Part shown: positions 41,930-50,832 of the stretch, piece after piece
How the letters are laid out: each line of letters starts with the position of its first letter
Position numbering within the stretch: the first letter of the stretch is position 1
DNA from: DATLLJ01 sp965229885
GTDB lineage: Bacteria > Acidobacteriota > Vicinamibacteria > Vicinamibacterales > CAVVIG01
Assembly (NCBI GenBank): GCA_965229885.1
Contig: CBDDJX010000001.1
Span: 124,001 to 188,000, forward strand
DNA: 64,000 nucleotides
Reading direction: 5' to 3'
The notes under the pieces: model-generated
Seen by the model: only the letters and a program-made list of their open reading frames with translations
Database searches by the model: none
What the model was told of the DNA's origin: nothing
Made by a program: the position numbers and the translations under genes

Positions 41930-43255
41930 CTATTTCGTCGCCGTTCGCGCGGGAGCTCGACCGGTCTTCAACAGCGTCAGATCGATCGCAGCGGCCATCG
42001 CTTGATACCCGGTGTCGTTCGGATGCAGGTTGTCGGCTGATAGCCACTGAGCCTGCACCTTCTTGGGATTGCTTGGATCACGCAGAGCGGCATCGAAGTC
42101 GATCACGCCGTCGTACGCTTGGCTGGTCCGAATCCACTCGTTGATCTTCAGGCGCTTCGCCTGATTTTCTGGCGTCGAGTAGGGCACGAAGTTTCCCGTG
42201 GTTGTGTCGACGGGCGTCAACGTGCCGGCGTAAATTGTGAGCCCCCGCGCGTGCGCTCGCTCGATGAGCTGCTTGTGGCCGGCGATCAAATCCTCGACGT
42301 TGAGACTGGCCTCGCGTCCGATGTCGTTGATGCCATTCATCACGATGACGTGAGTGACGCCAGGCTGGACGAGCACATCGCGGTCGAAGCGCGCCAGCGC
42401 GCTCTAGCCGCCAAGGTCGGCCAGGACGCGATTGCCGCAAATGCCTAGGTTCAGCACGCCCATCTTGAGGGTACTCGACGACGCCATCAGCCGCCGGGCG
42501 AGATGATCCCGCCAGCGACTATTCGTGTTCACCGTCGACCGGGCGCCGTCGGTAATCGAATCGCCGAAGGCGACGAGGGTTCCGACCTGCGCAGGCGTGG
42601 TCACTTCCACGCGCGCGAGGAAGAACCACGCCGCGGTCGTCGACATGACCGGAAGGTCCGGCTTGCCGACGTGATTTCCTGTTTCGGAAACGTAGTTGGT
42701 CTACAGCGCGCCATTATGCGTTGTGAGTGAGGACGTGGACGCAGTCGTATCGCCCGCCAGATACACGTCGATCGCCGGATCGGCGAGCGGTGGCACGGTG
42801 AGATTGACCGGATCGCTCAAGAGAGCGGCGCCCGCAGGGATGGTCGTCGACGCGCTGCCGTTGAACGTCAGCGCACGATCCGAGCTTACGACAACCGCCG
42901 AGCCTTTGTCGCGCAGCGCGATGTGCGCGGCGCCGAGCGGCAGCGGTGCGGTGCCGAAGGCGTTGCTCACCAGCACGCGAGCCCGCGTGCCGCCGATGCT
43001 CGTGTGCACGATCTGACGCAGTGTCTGGTTCTTGAAGTTCAGCGGCGGAGCCGCACCCTGCGGTGCCTGGGCTGGCGGCGGCGTCTGTAGCCGCGCGACA
43101 ACGGCCGTCGCCCACGTCCCGACGCAGTGGTCGCTGTTTCTGGTGCCCTACGTGAGGGTGGCCGGGCCCGCCGCGAAGAGATACAAGGCAAGCGCAGTGC
43201 CCACGACGATCCGGGCCGGGAGCCTCCAATTTGACCGCCGTCTCATTCGATTCAT
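41930..43255 (-). pseudogene. SGNH/GDSL hydrolase interrupted by three in-frame TAG codons
   Basis: A single frame of 442 codons starts at the ATG at 43255 (MNRMRRRSNWRLPARIVVG, signal peptide). It is broken only by TAG at 43148-43150, 42701-42703 and 42404-42406, and its last stop at 41930-41932 is also TAG. Family motifs are intact: SDHCVGTWATAVV, block I TLVAFGDSITDGA, GNRVLADL, VIVMNGINDIG and the catalytic LSADNLHPNDTGYQAM. There are no frameshifts and no TAA or TGA. The context GAL-stop-TNYVSETGNH suggests Gln (CAG to TAG), and Gln is plausible at the other two. It is probably a secreted esterase made inactive by point mutations. The 188 bases beyond its end hold nothing recognised. Confidence 0.7.
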
Positions 43256-43540
43256 TGCATTCAACTCCCTTCGACCGTCGTTCGGTCCATCACCGGTCGA
43301 CTGCGTGCCGATAGTATCCCATGTGGGTGGTGTTCTTGGGAGCGCTGTTCGGGTAGGGTTCGGCGCGCTGTCCGCAGAAGTACCATGACGCGCCCAAGCA
43401 GTAACAAGAGCTATCCGAAAAACGCTCTAAATGGTACCGAACGACCGACGGAGCCGGACGGTGCGATACGAGCCGGCGATGGCTTGATCGCTCCGGATTC
43501 CAGGAGCTCGAACGTCGTAATGAGGGGTTTGTCGAGGAGG

Positions 43541-43595
43541 TCTATAGAAAGAGCACCGTGCACGCGCGCCCGTCGGCGGGCGCGCGTGCACGGTG
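43541..43595 (-). terminator. hairpin terminator of TonB receptor A
   Basis: On the minus strand the stop codon is followed by a perfect 19-bp stem (arms 43554-43572 and 43577-43595, loop of 4) and then CTCTTTCTATAG. The stem is unusually long and alternating GC-rich. The same structure follows the second receptor gene at 46862-46903. Confidence 0.75.
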
Positions 43596-43599
43596 TAGC

Positions 43600-46500
43600 C
43601 TAATAGTTGAACTCGCCGCCAATCTGGACCAAGCGGGCGTTCATCAACCCGCCGTACGAACCCGAGGGCAGCCGCCACGCCGAGCCGAACGTGTGGACCA
43701 CCGTCAAGGGGGCCGCGCTGTTGAATGCGTTGTAGACATCGAAATTCGCCTTAAAACGGGCCGAATTCCCGATCGGGAAGACCTTACTGAATCGCAGGTC
43801 GACCATGGTGCGCCGCTTTTCGAACAGTGTCCATGGCGCCACCAGTGGCACCGTAGCGGTGGCCGAACACACCGTCTTTGTCCCACACGCCGATAGGTTG
43901 CGTCCGAGCGACTTGCTGATTTCGGAAGTGGGCGCGTTCCAGTTCGCATTGTACGGAATCCCCGCCACGTTCTGCAAAACGCCGCTGAAGGCGAAGCCGC
44001 CCGGCAGCGGGTAGTTTCCGAAGACCTTGAGCTGCGTCTGCCCTTTCCACGGCTGAACCACTTTGCAATTCAGCAATGACTGCGGGGAATCGATCACGAA
44101 GCACAGATCATCCACCGTGCGCCCCGTGTCGATGCTGGCGCCCAAGCTGCGCCCGCCGGCCAAGCGGGTGTTCAAGCTCAGGGTCACGAAATCCGAAACC
44201 CGCGACTTGCCGTCGCCGAAGTTCGACGCACGATCATATCGAATCAGGCCCTGACCGAACTTGGCGGGCTTTATGTCATACAACCCGCACACTTCGTAGC
44301 CGCCGCCGCCGGGCAACCCGGGATCCGTCGGCGCCGTGACGCAGTACGGATCATAGTCTCCTGAATCTACGGCTAGGTTATTGATATGACCCGTGGGCCA
44401 CCCTCTCGACTGCGAGCCGAAGTGACTGCTCCAGTTGCGATAGTACCCAACGGTCATCGACACATTGTTTCCAAGCTCCTGCTGCACTTCGGCGGTGACG
44501 TCCCAGAAAAAGTCGCGGTTCCCGTACCCCTCCAGCAAATCCTTGGCGTAAGTCCTGGCGTTTGGATTCTGCTTGCCGAAGTTGACGTTGTTGATCGCCC
44601 CGCACTCGCCGTTCTGAGCGAAATTCGTCAGATCGCAGTCAGGGATGTAATTTCCGTCATCGGTCCATGTACGCGAGGCCCGGTTGATGGACGTCTCGAC
44701 GGGGTGCAGTGTCAACCCGACGACAGTTCCCATCTTGCCGACATACCGGCCGAGGGACCCCTTGATCGCGGTCCGGCCATCGCCGAAGAGATCGTACGAC
44801 ACTCCGATGCGCGGATTGATGTCGTTGAAGTTCGGCGCGTTCTTAACCGCGGGGAACGCGCGGGTGGGGATGAAGAGCGGCGCCCGCACCGGGTTGCCTT
44901 TGTGATCGAGCGGAATGGACCCATCCTCGGCCAACGTGAACCCGTTGAAATGCTCCCACCGCAGGCCCATGTTCAGCGTGAGGCGATCGATGGTCCACTT
45001 GTCCTGCACGAACACGCCCACTTCCGCCTTGAACCGCGTGCGCTCTTCGTACGGCGTCGCCCACTGTTCAATGCTCACCGGCGTTTTATTAACGAAGACC
45101 CACTTCTGGTCTTGGGTGTTGGTGGTCACCTGGTCGGCGACGCCCTGCTGCACTTGAATCCCGGCCTTGAAGGAATGGGAGCCGGTGACGTAAGACGCGG
45201 CAAAGCGCTGCGCGTAACGCGTTTGGCGATTGTCGGCAAGATACCGGTTGGCCGCGTTGTACCGGAAGCCTGTGCCAGCGTCAAAAATCGAGATGTCGGT
45301 CTCTTTGACGACGAAGTCGAAGATGTCGGTCACGATCTCTCTCGTGTAGGGGTACCCGTTCACCGCCATCGACACGCCGGCCTCAAGCAGGAACTGATTC
45401 GTGACGGGCGAGTTCCAGGCGCCCTGAAACACGCCATTCGGCCAGAAGCTCCACACGGTCTGTGCCTCCGGCGCCCTCTGGCCGCCGATGCCTCGGACCT
45501 GGTAGGACTGGGGATCGGCGAAAAAGTTCACTTTGTTTTTTTCATTCACCTGCCACGTGATCCGGGCCGACTGACTCTTCAGCCACTCCCTGCGGAAGGC
45601 GGGCTTGTCGAGATCCGGCGTGTAGAGCGCCGTGCCCTGCGTCTTGTTGAAATAGATCCCAGCTATGTCGTTCTCGCTGCCGTTCCCGCGCGTCGCGGCG
45701 AAGAACCAGACCTTGTCCTGAATGATCGGACCACCGACCGTAAAGTTTATGTCGTAGAAGTGCCTGACGCCGTTCGTCCCGGTCAAGCCGCGGGCCCGCA
45801 GCTCCGGTGTCAGGTTCTCACCCTGCAACGCACCGTTCGTAAACGTGCCATTGGCGCCGATTTGGAAGAGGTTGCTGCCCTCCTTCGGAATCATGTTGAA
45901 CGAGACGCCGCTGTTGTTACTGTCGGCCGAGATGCCCCCGGTTTCGATCACCGTTTCCTCCACCGTGGCCGGGTTCGTGATGTAGCTGGTGAACCCGGTC
46001 GAGCACAAGTTTTGGGTCTGCATCCCATCGAAGAGGATCCGCGTGCCGCCCTTCCCGTGCATCGTGGTCAGGTGGGTCTGGTTCGCCACGTAGAGGCCGC
46101 TGGCGCCGCCCGAGTCGTTGCCGGTATTCGTCATCCCGGGAATCAGCCGGGCCAGCGCGCTGTACGCCTTCCCGCCGCTCGGCAGCGTCGACAACAGCTC
46201 GTTGGAAATTACCGGCGCCTGCTGCACGCTCTGCGTGTCGACCACCGGGCTCGCCCCGGTCACCGTGATCGTCTCTTCGAGCCCGCCGACCCTCAGGTCG
46301 CCATTCACCGTCGCGGTGAACCCCGACGTCAGAATAATGCCTTCCCGCAGCACCACGCTGAAGCCTGCCAGGGTGAAGCTGACCGAATACGTGCCGGGCC
46401 GTAGATCGGTAACGTTGTAGCGCCCCTCGCCGTCCGTGACCACGACGCGCACTTTTTCAATCAGCGCGGGACTTGCGGCTTCCACGGTCACGCCAGGGAG

Positions 46501-46632
46501 TACCCCCCCGGAAGCGTCTCTGGCCACTCCCGAGATGCTAGCCACCTGCTGCTGAGCACTTGCGGCTGGCGCCACGAGGAAGAACCCTACCAAGAACACG
46601 AACGGAGCGAGCCAATTGCGTTTCTGAGCCAT
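43600..46632 (-). CDS. TonB-dependent receptor A with carboxypeptidase-regulatory-like domain
   Basis: An outer-membrane receptor of 1010 residues. The signal peptide (MAQKRNWLAPFVFLVGFFLV, then APAASAQ) precedes a CarbopepD_reg-like domain (~30-110: ISGVARDASGGVLPGVTVEA). A plug domain (~115-225: ETITVTGASPVVDTQSVQQA) and a long beta barrel follow, ending GGEFNY with the aromatic C-terminus used for insertion. This Oar-like type is abundant in acidobacteria and probably imports polymers or peptides. ATG 46632 is chosen because GGGAGG lies 6 bases upstream; ATG 46635 is equally possible. Nearly identical to receptor B. Confidence 0.9.
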   Translation of the reverse strand: MAQKRNWLAPFVFLVGFFLVAPAASAQQQVASISGVARDASGGVLPGVTVEAASPALIEKVRVVVTDGEGRYNVTDLRPGTYSVSFTLAGFSVVLREGIILTSGFTATVNGDLRVGGLEETITVTGASPVVDTQSVQQAPVISNELLSTLPSGGKAYSALARLIPGMTNTGNDSGGASGLYVANQTHLTTMHGKGGTRILFDGMQTQNLCSTGFTSYITNPATVEETVIETGGISADSNNSGVSFNMIPKEGSNLFQIGANGTFTNGALQGENLTPELRARGLTGTNGVRHFYDINFTVGGPIIQDKVWFFAATRGNGSENDIAGIYFNKTQGTALYTPDLDKPAFRREWLKSQSARITWQVNEKNKVNFFADPQSYQVRGIGGQRAPEAQTVWSFWPNGVFQGAWNSPVTNQFLLEAGVSMAVNGYPYTREIVTDIFDFVVKETDISIFDAGTGFRYNAANRYLADNRQTRYAQRFAASYVTGSHSFKAGIQVQQGVADQVTTNTQDQKWVFVNKTPVSIEQWATPYEERTRFKAEVGVFVQDKWTIDRLTLNMGLRWEHFNGFTLAEDGSIPLDHKGNPVRAPLFIPTRAFPAVKNAPNFNDINPRIGVSYDLFGDGRTAIKGSLGRYVGKMGTVVGLTLHPVETSINRASRTWTDDGNYIPDCDLTNFAQNGECGAINNVNFGKQNPNARTYAKDLLEGYGNRDFFWDVTAEVQQELGNNVSMTVGYYRNWSSHFGSQSRGWPTGHINNLAVDSGDYDPYCVTAPTDPGLPGGGGYEVCGLYDIKPAKFGQGLIRYDRASNFGDGKSRVSDFVTLSLNTRLAGGRSLGASIDTGRTVDDLCFVIDSPQSLLNCKVVQPWKGQTQLKVFGNYPLPGGFAFSGVLQNVAGIPYNANWNAPTSEISKSLGRNLSACGTKTVCSATATVPLVAPWTLFEKRRTMVDLRFSKVFPIGNSARFKANFDVYNAFNSAAPLTVVHTFGSAWRLPSGSYGGLMNARLVQIGGEFNY

Positions 46633-46721
46633 CATCTGCCTCCCTAATGAGAGCATGGAGACGTTTAGAACTCCCCCCGCAGGGACTCTTGTCTCTTCTC
46701 GAACCCGAGCCATCCGCGAGA

Positions 46722-46750
46722 GTTTTACACCTAATCCGTGACCAAGTCAA
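46722..46750 (-). promoter_or_regulatory. candidate promoter of TonB receptor A
   Basis: On the minus strand TTGACT (46750-46745) is followed by 17 bases and TAAAAC (46727-46722). The corresponding site of receptor B (50057-50030) keeps TTGACT but has a 16-base spacer and the poor -10 TGAAGC. If these are the promoters, A should be the stronger one. This is inference from sequence. Confidence 0.45.
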
Positions 46751-46849
46751 ACGACCGACGGGGCCGGACGGTGCGATACGAGCCGGCGATGGCTTGATCG
46801 CTCCGGATTCCAGGACCTCGAACGTCGTAATGAGGGGTTTGTCGAGGAC

Positions 46850-46903
46850 ATCTAGAAAGAGCACCGTGCACGCGCGCCCGTCGGCGGGCGCGCGTGCACG
46901 GTG
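46850..46903 (-). terminator. hairpin terminator of TonB receptor B
   Basis: The same perfect 19-bp stem as after receptor A (46862-46903), followed on the minus strand by CTCTTTCTAGAT. It separates transcription of B from A, so A must depend on its own promoter or on read-through. Confidence 0.75.
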
Positions 46904-46907
46904 TAGC

Positions 46908-49900
46908 CTAATAGTTGAACTCGCCGCCAAGCTGGACCAAGCGGGCGTTCATCAACCCGCCGTACGAACCCGAGGGCAGGCGCCACGCCCCGCCGTACGT
47001 CTGGACCACCGTCAAGGCGGCCGCGCTGTTGAATGCGTTGTAGACATCGAAATTCGCCTTAAAACGGGCCGAATTCCCGATCGAGAAGACCCTACTGAAT
47101 CGCAGGTCGACCATGGTGCGCCGCGGTTCGAACAGTGTCCATGGCGCCACCAGTGGCACCGAAGCGGTGGCCGAACACACCGTCTTTGTCCCACACGCCG
47201 ATAGGTTGCGTCCGAGCGACTTGCTGATTTCGGAAGTGGGCGCGTTCCAGTTCGCATTGTACGGAATCCCCGACACGTTCTGCAAGACGCCGCTGAAGGC
47301 GAAGCCGCCCGGCAGCGGGTAGTTTCCGAAGACCTTGAGCTGCGTCTGCCCTTTCCACGGCTGAACCACTTTGCAATTCAGCAATGACTGCGGGGAATCG
47401 ATCACGAAGCACAGATCATCCACCGTGCGCCCCGTGTCGATGCTGGCGCCCAAGGTGCGCCCGCCGGCCAAGCGGGTGTTCAAGCTCAGGGTCACGAAAT
47501 CCGAAACCCGCGACTTGCCGTCGTCGAAGTTCGACGCACGATCATATCGAATCAGGCCCTGGCCGAACTTGGCGGGCTTTATGTCATACAACCCGCACAC
47601 TTGGTAGCCGCCGCCGCCGGGCAACCCGGGATCCGTCGGCGCCGTGACGCAGTACGGATCATAGTCTCCTGAATCTACGGCTAGGTTATTGATATGACCC
47701 GTGGGCCACCCTATCGCCTGTGAGCCGAAGTGACTGCTCCAGTTGCGATAGTACCCAACGGTCATCGACACATTGTTTCCAATTTCCTGCTGCACTTCGG
47801 CGGAGACGTCCCAGAAAAAGTCGCGGTTCCCGTACCCCTCCAGCAAATCCTTGGCGTAAGTCCTGGCGTTTGGATTCTGCTTGCCGAAGTTGACGTTGTT
47901 GATCGCCCCGCACTCGCCGTTCTGAGCGAAATTCGTCAGATCGCAGTCAGGGATGTAATCTCCGTCATCGGTCCATGTACGCGAGGCCCGGTTGATGGAC
48001 GTCTCGACGGGGTGCAGTGTCAACCCGACGCTAGTTCCCATCTTGCCGACATACCGGCCGAGGGACCCCTTGAGCGCGGTCCGGCCATTGCCGAAGAGAT
48101 CGTACGACACTCCGATGCGCGGATTGATGTCGTTGAAGTTCGGCACGTTCTTAACCGCGGGGAACGCGCGGGTGGGGATGAAGAGCGGCGCCCGCACCGG
48201 GTTGCCTTTGTGATCGAGCGGAATGGACCCATCCTCGGCCAACGTGAACCCGTTGAAATGCTCCCACCGCAGGCCCATGTTCAGCGTGAGGCGATCGATG
48301 GTCCACTTGTCCTGCACGAACACGCCCACTTCCGCCTTGAACCGCGTGCGCTCTTCGTACGGCGTCGCCCACTGTTCAATGCTCACCGGCGTTTTATTAA
48401 CGAAGACCCACTTCTGGTCTTGGGTGTTGGTGGTCACCTGGTCGGCGACGCCCTGCTGCACTTGAATCCCGGCCTTGAAGGAATGGGAGCCGGTGACGTA
48501 AGACGCGGCAAAGCGCTGCGCGTAACGCGTTTGGCGATTGTCGGCAAGATACCGGTTGGCCGCGTTGTACCGGAAGCCTGTGCCAGCGTCAAAAATCGAG
48601 ATGTCAGTCTCTTTGACGACGAAGTCGAAGATGTCGGTCGTGATCTCTCTCGTGTAGGGATACCCGTTCACCGCCATCGACACGCCGGCCTCAAGCAGGA
48701 ACTTACTCGTGACGGGCGAGTTCCAGGCGCCCTGAAACACGCCATTCGGCCAGAAGCTCCACACGGTCTGTGCCTCCGGCGCCCTCTGGCCGCCGATGCC
48801 TCGGACCTGGTAGGACTGGGGATCGGCGAAAATGTTCAGTTTGTTTTTTTCATTAATCTGCCACGTGATCCGGGCCGACTGGCTCTTCAGCCACTCCCTG
48901 CGGTAGGCGGGCTTGTCGAGATCCGGCGTGTAGAGCGGCGTGCCCTGCGTCTTGTTGAAATAGATCCCAGCTATGTCGTTCTCGCTGCCGTTCCCGCGCG
49001 TCGCGGCGAAGAACCAGACCTTGTCCTGAATGATCGGACCACCGACCGTAAAGTTTATGTCGTAGAAGTGCCTGACGCCGTTCGTCCCGGTCAAGCCGCG
49101 GCCCCGCAGCTCGTCATTCAGGTTCTCACCCTGCAACGCACCGTTCGTAAACGTGCCCGAGGCGCCGACTTGGAAGAGGTTGCTGCCCTCCTTCGGAATC
49201 ATGTTGAACGAGACGCCGCTGTTGTTACTGTCGGCCGAGATGCCCCCGGTTTCGATCACCGTTTCCTCCACCGTGGCCGGGTTCGTGATGTAGCTGGTGA
49301 ACCCGGTCGCGCACAAGTTTTGGGTCTGCATCCCATCGAAGAGGATCCGCGTGCCGCCCTTCCCGTGCATCGTGGTCTGGTGGGTCTGGTTCGCCACGTA
49401 GAGGCCGCTGGCGCCGCCCGAGTCGTTGCCGGTATTCGTCATCCCGGGAATCAGCCGGGCCAGCGCGCTGTACGCCTTCCCGCCGCTCGGCAGCGTCGAC
49501 AACAGCTCGTTGGAAATTACCGGCGCCTGCTGCACGCTCTGCGTGTCGACAATCGGGCTCGCCCCGGTCACCGTGATCGTCTCTTCGAGCCCGCCGACCC
49601 TCAGGTCGCCATTCACCGTCGCGGTGAACCCCGACGTCAGAATAACGCCTTCCCGCAGCACCACGCTGAAGCCTGCCAGGGTGAAGCTGACCGAATACGT
49701 GCCGGGCCGCAGATCGGTAATGTTGTAGCGCCCCTCGCCGTCCGTGACCACGACGCGCACTTTTTCAATCAGCGCGGGACTTGCGGCTTCCACGGTCACG
49801 CCAGGGAGTACCCCCCCGGAAGCGTCTCTGGCCACTCCCGAGATGCTAGCCACCTGCTGCTGAGCACTTGCGGCTGGCGCCACGAGGAAGAACCCTACCA

Positions 49901-49940
49901 AGAACACGAACGGAGCGAGCCAATTGCGTTTCTGAGCCAT
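46908..49940 (-). CDS. TonB-dependent receptor B with carboxypeptidase-regulatory-like domain
   Basis: Paralogue of receptor A, same length (1010 residues) and domain order: signal peptide, CarbopepD_reg-like domain, plug, barrel, C-terminal GGEFNY. Substitutions are few and scattered, for example NDELRGRG against TPELRARG near residue 270, NKLNIFADPQ against NKVNFFADPQ, and LVQLGGEFNY against LVQIGGEFNY. The mild divergence means a recent duplication with little selection for new ligands so far. ATG 49940 has the same GGGAGG ribosome site. The 3' end of msrQ lies 201 bases upstream. Confidence 0.9.
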   Translation of the reverse strand: MAQKRNWLAPFVFLVGFFLVAPAASAQQQVASISGVARDASGGVLPGVTVEAASPALIEKVRVVVTDGEGRYNITDLRPGTYSVSFTLAGFSVVLREGVILTSGFTATVNGDLRVGGLEETITVTGASPIVDTQSVQQAPVISNELLSTLPSGGKAYSALARLIPGMTNTGNDSGGASGLYVANQTHQTTMHGKGGTRILFDGMQTQNLCATGFTSYITNPATVEETVIETGGISADSNNSGVSFNMIPKEGSNLFQVGASGTFTNGALQGENLNDELRGRGLTGTNGVRHFYDINFTVGGPIIQDKVWFFAATRGNGSENDIAGIYFNKTQGTPLYTPDLDKPAYRREWLKSQSARITWQINEKNKLNIFADPQSYQVRGIGGQRAPEAQTVWSFWPNGVFQGAWNSPVTSKFLLEAGVSMAVNGYPYTREITTDIFDFVVKETDISIFDAGTGFRYNAANRYLADNRQTRYAQRFAASYVTGSHSFKAGIQVQQGVADQVTTNTQDQKWVFVNKTPVSIEQWATPYEERTRFKAEVGVFVQDKWTIDRLTLNMGLRWEHFNGFTLAEDGSIPLDHKGNPVRAPLFIPTRAFPAVKNVPNFNDINPRIGVSYDLFGNGRTALKGSLGRYVGKMGTSVGLTLHPVETSINRASRTWTDDGDYIPDCDLTNFAQNGECGAINNVNFGKQNPNARTYAKDLLEGYGNRDFFWDVSAEVQQEIGNNVSMTVGYYRNWSSHFGSQAIGWPTGHINNLAVDSGDYDPYCVTAPTDPGLPGGGGYQVCGLYDIKPAKFGQGLIRYDRASNFDDGKSRVSDFVTLSLNTRLAGGRTLGASIDTGRTVDDLCFVIDSPQSLLNCKVVQPWKGQTQLKVFGNYPLPGGFAFSGVLQNVSGIPYNANWNAPTSEISKSLGRNLSACGTKTVCSATASVPLVAPWTLFEPRRTMVDLRFSRVFSIGNSARFKANFDVYNAFNSAAALTVVQTYGGAWRLPSGSYGGLMNARLVQLGGEFNY

Positions 49941-50141
49941 CATCTGCCTCCCTAATGAGAGCATGGAGACGTTTAGAACTCCCCCCGCAGGGACTCTTGT
50001 CTCTTCTCGAACCCGAGCCATCCGCGAGAGCTTCACACCCATCCGTGACCAAGTCAATGGTAGAAGAAGAAAAATCGCATGTCTCCACTTGGAAAATCGT
50101 TTTTATCCAATAATTTGGAGCCGACCGCGGGTTGTCGACCG

Positions 50142-50786
50142 TCACACGTCCCCAAGAACCTCCGGATCCGGCACGGCGCCCTCCCCCGCGCCGCGGGTCG
50201 ATCTCCTTACCGGACGATGGTGAACCCAATACCATAGTCGAAAGCCGAAGAGGACGGCGAGCAGCATTCCGTAAGTCAGCGGTCGCCGCACGTCTATCTT
50301 GGTCATCCACGTGTAATGCACGACGCCAGCAGTGGCGCTGACATATACCAGCCGATGAAGCGCCCGCCACCGCCGTCCTCCCAGACGCCGGATCATCCCC
50401 GCGGTCGAAGTAGCTGCGAGCGGCAGCATCAGCGCGAAACCGATCGCGCCGGCTGCGATGAACTTCTCGTCGCCGACCCGCGCCAGCATCACATCGAACG
50501 CGAAGAAGTGGTCGAGAACGACGAAGGTCAGCAGGTGCAGCGTCCCGTAGAAGAAGGCAAACAGCCCGAGCATCCGCCGCGCGCGGATGACGGAGTGCCA
50601 CCCCGAAACGTGCCGCAGCGGCGTGACCGCGAGCGTGATGAGAAGAAACCGGAGCGTCCAATCGCCCGTCTGGCGCGTGATGAACTCGATTGGATTGGGT
50701 GTCAGATCGCCGGTCGCAGTGCGCCAGGCCAACAGGCCCGCAGGGAGGAGACAGGAAACGAACACGGCGGGCTTGAGGGCTCGCAT
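50142..50786 (-). CDS. msrQ: heme-binding membrane subunit MsrQ (YedZ)
   Basis: A six-helix membrane protein of 214 residues that passes electrons to the periplasmic methionine-sulfoxide reductase MsrP. Features are TGDWTLRFLLITLAVTPLRH, MLGLFAFFYGTLHLLTFVVL DH with the heme His, and RRWRALHRLVYVSATAGVVHY with further His ligands. MsrP, normally next to it, is not present: the upstream neighbour is an unrelated secreted protein 46 bases away. Its partner must lie elsewhere or the gene is orphaned. Confidence 0.88.
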   Translation of the reverse strand: MRALKPAVFVSCLLPAGLLAWRTATGDLTPNPIEFITRQTGDWTLRFLLITLAVTPLRHVSGWHSVIRARRMLGLFAFFYGTLHLLTFVVLDHFFAFDVMLARVGDEKFIAAGAIGFALMLPLAATSTAGMIRRLGGRRWRALHRLVYVSATAGVVHYTWMTKIDVRRPLTYGMLLAVLFGFRLWYWVHHRPVRRSTRGAGEGAVPDPEVLGDV

Positions 50787-50832
50787 TGGGCAGATGGGGC
50801 TCCACCGTTCGGCAGGCCAGATCGCCGACTAA

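Larger units (their letters stand above)
43440..46749 (-). repeat. tandem duplication unit A (about 3.31 kb)
   Basis: This block and 46750-50057 are near-identical direct repeats lying head to tail. Each contains a promoter region, a TonB receptor gene, a long hairpin terminator and about 115 bases of downstream sequence. The start AACGACCGACGG recurs at 46750. The end ATCCGTGACCAAGTCAA at ~46734-46750 recurs at 50041-50057. Differences are scattered substitutions and a few small indels. Confidence 0.9.
46750..50057 (-). repeat. tandem duplication unit B (about 3.31 kb)
   Basis: Second copy of the duplicated block described at 43440-46749, directly adjoining it. The junction reads CCGTGACCAAGTCAA followed by ACGACCGACGG. 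Beyond 50057 the similarity ends abruptly at TGGTAGAAGAAG. Confidence 0.9.

Noticed and set aside
41930..43255. Genome-wide reassignment of TAG to glutamine
   Set aside because: Several clearly intact genes (hisI, hisF, hisA, the ABC exporter, the AAA ATPase) end at TAG in the right place, so TAG is a normal stop here.
44386..49955. Long plus-strand frames of 672 and 741 codons (44386-46404 and 47730-49955) opposite the TonB receptor genes
   Set aside because: They are antisense shadows of high-GC coding sequence; both mirror the receptor genes, have Arg/His/Val-rich composition and no domain features.
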